NCBI GenBank assembly: GCA_023487605.1
Contig: JAMDEE010000004.1
Coordinates: 1-19,486, forward strand
Length of the DNA stretch: 19,486 bases
Origin: Patescibacteria group bacterium
Lineage (GTDB): Bacteria > Patescibacteriota > Microgenomatia > Levybacterales > UBA12049
Reading direction: 5' to 3'
This document shows, one piece after another, positions 14,814-19,486 of the stretch. The notes beneath the pieces are model-generated. The model was not told where the DNA came from. It did no database searches and worked only from the letters and a program-made list of their open reading frames with translations. The number at the start of each line of letters is the position of its first letter. The first letter of the stretch is position 1. Made by a program: the position numbers and the translations under genes.

Positions 14814-16001
14814 ATGCCTCAACTAAATTTCTATAAAAAACTTGAATCCGAGTCGGCTTCATTTAAACCTCCTTATGTAATTGAATCGGGACAAGGTGCC
14901 TATCTAAAAATTAACGGAATAAATAAGCTCAATTTTTGTTCAAGCCATTATTTGGGTTTTGCGGAAGACCAAAGACTTAAAAATGCCGTTTGCGAGGCTG
15001 TTCAGAAGTATGGAGTGGGAACGGGATACAGGACATTGGCCGGAACGCATACTCTTCATTTAGAGCTTGAAAGAGCAATCGCAAAATTTAAGGGCACCGA
15101 GGCTGCGGTCATTTTTACAAGCGCTTATATGGCAAACGCCGCAGCAATACAAACTATTCTAGGAAAGGATGATGTCGTTATTTCCGACGAACTCAATCAT
15201 GCGTCAATCATCGATGCCGTAAGGCTTTCACAGGTAAAGAATAAACTTATATACAAACATACCGACACAAATGACCTCGAAGAAAAACTTAAAGAAGCAT
15301 CAATAATCATAAAACCCGATGGGAGTAAACCATTAATGCTCATTGTTACCGACGGAGTGTTTTCAATGGATGGAGACCTTGCTCCTCTTCCCGAAATTGT
15401 CAGACTTGCCAAAAAGTACGGTGCCTTGACGATGGTTGATGACGCCCACGGTGAAGGAGTTTTGGGCAAAGGAGGAAGAGGAATTGTTGACCATTTCGAC
15501 TTGGTCGGCGAAATAGACATAGAAATCGGAAGTCTGTCCAAAGCATTTTCGGTAATCGGCGGATTTATTGCAGGCAAAAAAACTTTGATAGATTACTATA
15601 ATTTAAAAGCAAGGCAAAGACTTTTTTCTATAGCCTTAACGATTCCGGATACCGCAGCGGCACTGGAAGCCGTAAATATACTCCTTGAGTCGGACGCTCC
15701 GGTTAAAAAGTTGTGGGAAAATGTTAATTATCTGCAAAAAGAATTTAAACGCCTGGGATTTGATACCGGAAATTCGAAGACTCCCATAATACCCGTAATG
15801 ATAGGCGACGAGGACAAGGCAAAGGAATTTAGCGCAAAGTTATTCGAGGAGAATGTTTTTGCAACTCCGATTGTTTTCCCTATGGTAGCAAAGGGAAAAG
15901 CAAGAATAAGAGTAATTGCTTCAGCGTCACATTCAAAAAACGATCTTTCCAAAGGAATCGAGGCTTTTGGAAAAATCGGGAAACAAATGCAAATTATATG
16001 A
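14814..16001 (+). CDS. kbl: 2-amino-3-ketobutyrate CoA ligase (glycine C-acetyltransferase)
   Basis: PLP enzyme of the alpha-oxoamine synthase family; converts 2-amino-3-oxobutyrate plus CoA to glycine and acetyl-CoA. Residues line up with E. coli Kbl: H129 in NHASIIDAVRLS (stacks on PLP), VTDGVFSMDGDLAPL, D209 in VDDAHG (pyridine nitrogen), the Schiff-base lysine K243 in SLSKAFSVIGG, and the C-terminal KGKARIRVIASASHS with EAFGKIGKQ. The 395-residue length matches. BioF (8-amino-7-oxononanoate synthase) is the main alternative, but no biotin gene is nearby and a threonine dehydrogenase follows, which settles the assignment by context. It starts ten bases after greA. Confidence 0.9.
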   Translation: MPQLNFYKKLESESASFKPPYVIESGQGAYLKINGINKLNFCSSHYLGFAEDQRLKNAVCEAVQKYGVGTGYRTLAGTHTLHLELERAIAKFKGTEAAVIFTSAYMANAAAIQTILGKDDVVISDELNHASIIDAVRLSQVKNKLIYKHTDTNDLEEKLKEASIIIKPDGSKPLMLIVTDGVFSMDGDLAPLPEIVRLAKKYGALTMVDDAHGEGVLGKGGRGIVDHFDLVGEIDIEIGSLSKAFSVIGGFIAGKKTLIDYYNLKARQRLFSIALTIPDTAAALEAVNILLESDAPVKKLWENVNYLQKEFKRLGFDTGNSKTPIIPVMIGDEDKAKEFSAKLFEENVFATPIVFPMVAKGKARIRVIASASHSKNDLSKGIEAFGKIGKQMQII

Positions 16002-16003
16002 GT

Positions 16004-16079
16004 CCCGTTAGAAAGTTTTATTTAGAAATCAATATTTTTTTGTCAATTATAAACTCTGAAAGGAGGACTTTCTAACCGG
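16004..16079 (+). promoter_or_regulatory. kbl-tdh intergenic stem that can hide the tdh ribosome-binding site
   Basis: GTTAGAAAGT (16007-16016) pairs perfectly with ACTTTCTAAC (16067-16076); two G-U pairs and an A-U extend it inward to 16019/16064 and two G-C pairs lie outside one mismatch (16004-16005 with 16078-16079). The 3' arm takes in part of AGGAGG (16061-16066) and the bases up to the tdh ATG at 16080. The loop is 44 bases. Confidence 0.5.
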
Positions 16080-17021
16080 ATGAGTAAAAAAATTCTAGTG
16101 ACAGGCGCATTCGGGCAGATAGGCTCCGAACTAGTCCCTGCTTTATATAAAGAATACGGAAAAGATAATGTTGTTGCGATGGGGCATTCAAATATAAGTT
16201 CCGACTCTTACGGCATAGTGGAAAAAGCAGATGCAAAGGATAAAGACGCTGTTTTACAAATAATAAAAAAATACGATATCGGAATAATTTATCATTTGGT
16301 CTCGCTTTTATCCGTAATAGGAGAAAAAGATCCAAAAGTTACCTGGGATATTAATGTCAACGGTTTAAAAAATATTTTGGAGCTTGGAGTGGAATTCGGG
16401 CTCCAAATATTTTGGCCAAGTTCAATTGCTGCATTCGGACCGACAACCCCAAGAGAGAATACGCCACAAGAAACAATCCTTGAACCTACAACTATGTATG
16501 GGGTTACAAAAGTAACAGGGGAAAACCTTTGTCGTTATTTCAATCTAAAATACAATCTTGATGTAAGATCTGTTCGTTATCCCGGAATACTTTCCTGGAA
16601 AACTCCTCCATCTGCCGGAACAACGGAATATACAATCGCAATGCTTTACGACGGAGTGCAAGGAAGGGAAAACACTTGCTGGCTTTCCTCCGAGACAATG
16701 CTTCCAATGATGTACGTAGATGATGCAATCAAGGCGACCATCGATATAATGAAAGCTACATCCTCGGAAATTAAAATAAGAGGAAGCTACAACCTTGCCG
16801 CTATTAGTTTTACAGCCGGAGAGTGGGAGAAGGCTCTAAGAAAAAATATTCCCAATCTTAAAGTTGTATATAAGCCCGACGAGAGGCAAAAAATTGCGGA
16901 TTCGTGGCCAAAATCAATAGACGATTCAAGAGCCAGGGAAGATTGGGGCTGGAAACACGAATATGACCTTACTAAAATCACCAGATTGATGGTAGAAAAC
17001 CTTCGAAAGGCACAATTATAA
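16080..17021 (+). CDS. tdh: L-threonine 3-dehydrogenase, SDR/epimerase type
   Basis: Oxidises threonine to 2-amino-3-oxobutyrate with NAD+, the substrate of the adjacent kbl. It is an extended short-chain dehydrogenase, not the zinc-dependent Tdh of E. coli. The NAD loop is TGAFGQIGSE (G9, G12, G15); catalytic residues are S114/S115 in WPSSIAAFG and Y140-x3-K144 in YGVTKVTGE. RYPGILSWKTPPSAGTTEY and LPMMYVDDAIKATI are the substrate-site segments that separate this family from UDP-sugar epimerases. Length 313 is typical. AGGAGG lies 13 bases before ATG, longer than usual; no in-frame start codon lies nearer. A leader stem covers the site. Confidence 0.9.
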   Translation: MSKKILVTGAFGQIGSELVPALYKEYGKDNVVAMGHSNISSDSYGIVEKADAKDKDAVLQIIKKYDIGIIYHLVSLLSVIGEKDPKVTWDINVNGLKNILELGVEFGLQIFWPSSIAAFGPTTPRENTPQETILEPTTMYGVTKVTGENLCRYFNLKYNLDVRSVRYPGILSWKTPPSAGTTEYTIAMLYDGVQGRENTCWLSSETMLPMMYVDDAIKATIDIMKATSSEIKIRGSYNLAAISFTAGEWEKALRKNIPNLKVVYKPDERQKIADSWPKSIDDSRAREDWGWKHEYDLTKITRLMVENLRKAQL

Positions 17022-17043
17022 AACTTACATTTTTGAATGAGCT

Positions 17044-17072
17044 TTGACAAATATTTTGCCTTATGATATATT
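17044..17072 (+). promoter_or_regulatory. strong promoter for the GNAT-M20 pair
   Basis: TTGACA (17044-17049), 17-base spacer ending in TGA, TATATT (17067-17072): consensus -35, ideal spacing and extended -10. This is the best promoter in the window. Start expected near 17079. Confidence 0.75.
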
Positions 17073-17086
17073 TCACATCGTTGTGA
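17073..17086. promoter_or_regulatory. operator-like inverted repeat at the transcription start
   Basis: TCACA-TCGT-TGTGA, a perfect 5-bp inverted repeat directly after the -10. It could be a repressor half-site pair or a short hairpin at the RNA 5' end. Confidence 0.35.
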
Positions 17087-17136
17087 TAAATAATTTTAGC
17101 GGATTACTGAAAAAGACAAAGAAAAACCTCTCCTAA
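17083..17136 (+). CDS. possible 17-codon Lys-rich leader peptide
   Basis: GTG 17083 to TAA 17136 encodes (M)INNFSGLLKKTKKNLS. Four of 17 residues are Lys, clustered over 17110-17124, exactly on the 5' arm of the next hairpin, and the stop codon lies in that hairpin's loop. No Shine-Dalgarno is visible, so translation is unproved. Confidence 0.3.
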   Translation: MINNFSGLLKKTKKNLS

Positions 17137-17152
17137 AGGGGGATTTGTCTTT
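17112..17152 (+). promoter_or_regulatory. leader hairpin competing with the terminator (attenuator control region)
   Basis: AAAGACAAA (17112-17120) pairs perfectly with TTTGTCTTT (17144-17152); above it TCTCC (17129-17133) pairs with the G-run 17138-17142 around a TAAA loop. The G-run can instead pair with CCCCTT (17169-17174) of the terminator, so the two structures exclude each other. Confidence 0.55.
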
Positions 17153-17167
17153 GGTAATTAACAAGAC

Positions 17168-17189
17168 ACCCCTTAGAAAGGGGTTTTTT
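17168..17189 (+). terminator. intrinsic terminator in the leader
   Basis: ACCCCTT (17168-17174), loop AGA, AAGGGGT (17178-17184), then an unbroken T-run to 17189. This is the clearest rho-independent terminator of the window. It lies after the promoter and 12 bases before the ATG of the gene it would control. Confidence 0.75.
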
Positions 17190-17201
17190 AATGGAAAAAA
17201 T

Positions 17202-18473
17202 ATGACAGAACAAGATTTACCGGGAAGAAATAATTTAGGTAACGTACGGCAAAGCCGTATTTTCCCCGCCGAGGGAGAATTGTGGACATTAACCGAAGGG
17301 CCGGAAGGGTCTCATCTGATTAATGTATCGGGGACAAGAGAAGGGTCCGGAGTTGACACAAGCAGTGTTCTCTGGGCTGTTTTTGATGTTAGCGTGAGAA
17401 GAAAAATAGAAGCTCAATTAAACGAAGAAGAAGCAAATCAGCAGGATGTTCCGGCTCATGAAGCCGGATTAACCAGCTCCGTCGGAGGATTTTGGCCTCC
17501 GGAAAGAGCATCATTTGAAAGAATAAAGGGCATATATACGCCCGGTATAGTCAGAAGTTCGGATAGTTTAAACCACATAACCGGAGAGATTGAAAAAGCA
17601 AGAGAGATCTTTGACGGTGAAGTTAGCAGGGTAAGTTTAAGAGCAGTAGTGGATGTTGATTTTCTTAAGGTAGCTGCACGAAGCGAATCTTTCAGACCTC
17701 TAATTGAAGTAGTAATTCCATTAAACGGAACCCAAGCTGCATTTGAAAATACAGCGCTTGTTTATTTCGGCTTAAACCATTCTACCAGACAGCCTATTCA
17801 AAAGGAACTGGACAGATATACGGATAACCTTAGAGAGGCTTCATCGCATGTTGTTTCAACGCCTCAGGAAATAAGAAAAAGAGCAGAAGAAAAAGGATAC
17901 GATATTAAAATACTTTCAAAACAAGCAGTAACAGAAGAATGTGTAGATCAGGTAGCGCTCTTATATGAGCGTTTCGGCTGGACAAGAAACGAAGTATCTG
18001 CAATACTGCACAATACAAATAATATTATCGGGATTGCGGTTAAAGATGGGGCAATTGTATCAGCGGGAATAGCGGAAATGGCAAGAATTCCAATCGGAGG
18101 AAATAGTTTAAGAATTATCGAAATTACAGAGGCAGCGACACTTGATGAGCATGCAAAAAACGGATTATATACAGCCGTATCATCGGGTCTTTTGGAAGAG
18201 CTTTCTAAAAGGTCAAGAATAGACGGAGTTTTGGACGGCAAAGCAGATCTTATATACGGAGAATGCAATGGTAATGCATTGGGTGTGTTAAAAACAGCTC
18301 ATATTCAGGGAAGAAGATTTGCAAAAGATGCGGGAAGCGAGCTTGGTTTTTCTAATTCTGGGGTATTGCCTCAACATGTTCCCATCGCGGGTTTACCGAT
18401 AGAGACTCCATATAATGACCTTTTCCCAGCATTTATGACCAGGGAAGATTTATATAGGATTTATTCAAAATGA
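17202..18473 (+). CDS. GNAT-like acyltransferase, unknown substrate
   Basis: Not recognised as a named family. From ATG 17202 it has 423 residues. The C-terminal part (about 235-365) reads like a GNAT fold: IIGIAVKDGAIVSAGIAEMA (central strands), GLYTAVSSGLLEELSK (acyl-CoA helix) and DLIYGECNGNALGVLKTAHI, then QGRRFA, resembling beta-lysine acetyltransferase (AblB)-type ends. The N-terminal half shows no known motif and may be a partner or substrate domain. The frame is open from TTG 17145, but that start would place the leader terminator inside the gene, so ATG 17202 was chosen. It overlaps the M20 gene by ATGA. Acetyl-CoA could come from the upstream kbl reaction, which is inference. Confidence 0.6.
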   Translation: MTEQDLPGRNNLGNVRQSRIFPAEGELWTLTEGPEGSHLINVSGTREGSGVDTSSVLWAVFDVSVRRKIEAQLNEEEANQQDVPAHEAGLTSSVGGFWPPERASFERIKGIYTPGIVRSSDSLNHITGEIEKAREIFDGEVSRVSLRAVVDVDFLKVAARSESFRPLIEVVIPLNGTQAAFENTALVYFGLNHSTRQPIQKELDRYTDNLREASSHVVSTPQEIRKRAEEKGYDIKILSKQAVTEECVDQVALLYERFGWTRNEVSAILHNTNNIIGIAVKDGAIVSAGIAEMARIPIGGNSLRIIEITEAATLDEHAKNGLYTAVSSGLLEELSKRSRIDGVLDGKADLIYGECNGNALGVLKTAHIQGRRFAKDAGSELGFSNSGVLPQHVPIAGLPIETPYNDLFPAFMTREDLYRIYSK

Positions 18474-19486
18474 AAAATACAGAAAGTATATTAAAAAATT
18501 TGGTGGCAATTCAGTCCGTTTTTCCGGATGAAAAAAATGTGGCTTTGTGGACAGAAAATTTTTTAAAGAAAAACGGATTTGAAATACAAAAACATAAAAT
18601 TGCAAACGGAAGATGGAATATTTTGGCGGAAAGAGGGAAAGGAAAATCCTCCCTATTGTTTTACGGACATATGGATACTGTTCCGGTTTACGGTAATTGG
18701 GATACCAACGCTCTTGAGTTAGTTGCAAAAGGCGATAAATTATATGGTGTTGGTGCATGTGACATGAAAGGCGGTCTTGCCGCTATTTTAAATGCCGTGG
18801 CATCGGTAAAAACAGATAAAAAAATAAAAATTCTTCTCGGAGTTGATGAAGAAAACATTTCCGAGGGTGCATGGAAAGCAGTTCTGGAGAAAAAAGCTTG
18901 GTTTAAAGATGTAGCGGCAATTTTGGTCGCCGAGCCTGGAGCGTCGGCTACTCAAACGGGAGGCATAAACGTAGTTACTTTGGGGAGACGGGGAAGAATT
19001 GTTTTTTCTGTTGAAGTTTTTGGTAAATCTGCTCATGGGGCGCATCCTAAAAAGGGAATAAATGCAATTAACGAAGCTGCAAGGCTGACGTTAGCTTTAG
19101 AAAAGATAAAACTGCAGAAAAATCCCTTACTTGGCGAGGGAACATTATTTGTAAGGAAATTTGATTCCCAATCGACAAGTCTTTCAATCCCCGATTATGC
19201 GTATTTAGAAATCGACCGTCATATTGTTTTACCGGAAACAATAAACAGTGCAAAATCACAACTGGAAAAATTAATCCAAAAACTTTATAAAACAAACAAG
19301 CTTTCTAAAAATTCCGATGGGAAAATAATAATTTCGGTAAAGAAAAGGAAAACTCCTTACATAGAGCCTTATATTACAAAAAATGATAACCCGTTTGTAA
19401 AAAATATTTTGGGTTTAATAAAAAATAATTTTGCAAGAGACTTGATCATAAATTACGGAAAGTCCGTTGCAGACGATAATATTTTT
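18470..19486 (+). CDS. M20-family metallopeptidase / deacylase (ArgE/DapE-like), 3' end outside window
   Basis: Zinc-dependent hydrolase of amide bonds in N-acyl amino acids or small peptides. The 339 visible codons run to the last base with no stop. Metal site: H67 in YGHMDTVP, D98 in GACDMKGG, the catalytic E127-E128 in GVDEEN, and E155 in LVAEPGA; the last histidine ligand would lie beyond the window. The lid-domain segment GRRGRIVFSVEVFGKSAHGA includes the family's dimerisation-domain histidine. Substrate is unclear: ArgE, DapE, LysK-type and carboxypeptidase G2-like enzymes all share these motifs. It starts on the stop of the GNAT-like gene (ATGA), so the acyltransferase and hydrolase are made together. 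Confidence 0.9.
   Translation, partial: MKNTESILKNLVAIQSVFPDEKNVALWTENFLKKNGFEIQKHKIANGRWNILAERGKGKSSLLFYGHMDTVPVYGNWDTNALELVAKGDKLYGVGACDMKGGLAAILNAVASVKTDKKIKILLGVDEENISEGAWKAVLEKKAWFKDVAAILVAEPGASATQTGGINVVTLGRRGRIVFSVEVFGKSAHGAHPKKGINAINEAARLTLALEKIKLQKNPLLGEGTLFVRKFDSQSTSLSIPDYAYLEIDRHIVLPETINSAKSQLEKLIQKLYKTNKLSKNSDGKIIISVKKRKTPYIEPYITKNDNPFVKNILGLIKNNFARDLIINYGKSVADDNIF

Noticed and set aside
17145..17201. Longer start (TTG 17145) for the GNAT-like gene, adding 19 residues
   Set aside because: It would start inside the 3' arm of the first leader hairpin and encode the intrinsic terminator; the added residues look like translated RNA structure, and ATG 17202 is a better start.
18465..19295. 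Minus-strand open frames opposite the M20 gene
   Set aside because: Antisense shadows of a strand with clear M20 metal-site motifs; composition is phenylalanine-rich as expected for such shadows.
1..19486. CRISPR array, tRNA or rRNA genes, insertion sequences, alternative genetic code
   Set aside because: No regularly spaced direct repeats, cloverleaf sequences, rRNA motifs or transposase frames were seen; TGA serves as the stop of several full-length genes.

Overview
The window looks like chromosome from an ultra-small Candidate Phyla Radiation (Patescibacteria) bacterium, most likely of the Microgenomates type; the lineage is an inference. The supports are an AT-rich genome with tight gene packing, TGA used as a normal stop (so not the recoded Gracilibacteria/Absconditabacteria), and a typical mix of VanW, RmuC, DUF192, AI-2E-type permease, UvrD fused to a PD-(D/E)XK nuclease, and a membrane-anchored solute-binding protein without permeases. 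No rRNA, tRNA, CRISPR array, phage or transposase gene was found.

Layout. (1) Bases 1-4076, plus strand: the 3' part of recA, overlapping recX, then rny (RNase Y without a membrane anchor, behind its own promoter and a structured leader), an HU-family DNA-binding protein (TTG start, perfect Shine-Dalgarno) and an AI-2E/PerM permease. (2) 4082-4468, minus strand: RNase P RNA (rnpB), with a clear promoter. (3) 4550-11849, minus strand: one tightly packed run, vanW-like > HldE/RfaE2-like nucleotidyltransferase > DUF192 > tsaD > rmuC > uvrD-like helicase-nuclease, with two ATGA overlaps and no gap over 18 bases. (4) 11894-14210, plus strand, divergent from region 3: membrane-anchored sugar-type solute-binding protein overlapping a small nucleotidyltransferase-fold protein. 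(5) 14333-17021: greA behind a leader hairpin, then kbl and SDR-type tdh, which together give the route threonine to glycine plus acetyl-CoA. (6) 17044-19486: a strong promoter, a leader with mutually exclusive hairpins ending in an intrinsic terminator, then a GNAT-like acyltransferase overlapping (ATGA) an M20 metallopeptidase that runs off the window.

The most interesting signals are regulatory RNA structures and repeats, not a new protein system. The leader at 17083-17189 has the layout of an amino-acid attenuator, with a possible Lys-rich 17-codon leader peptide. The kbl-tdh gap can fold to hide the tdh ribosome-binding site. greA has a leader terminator-like hairpin. Degenerate 7-base tandem repeats sit inside the coding sequences of recX (twice), uvrD and tsaD as in-frame loop insertions. 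A REP-like hairpin sits inside rnpB. Many genes lack a Shine-Dalgarno, and rmuC and uvrD each have an extended -10 exactly six bases before ATG, compatible with leaderless transcripts. All regulatory readings come from sequence inspection only.
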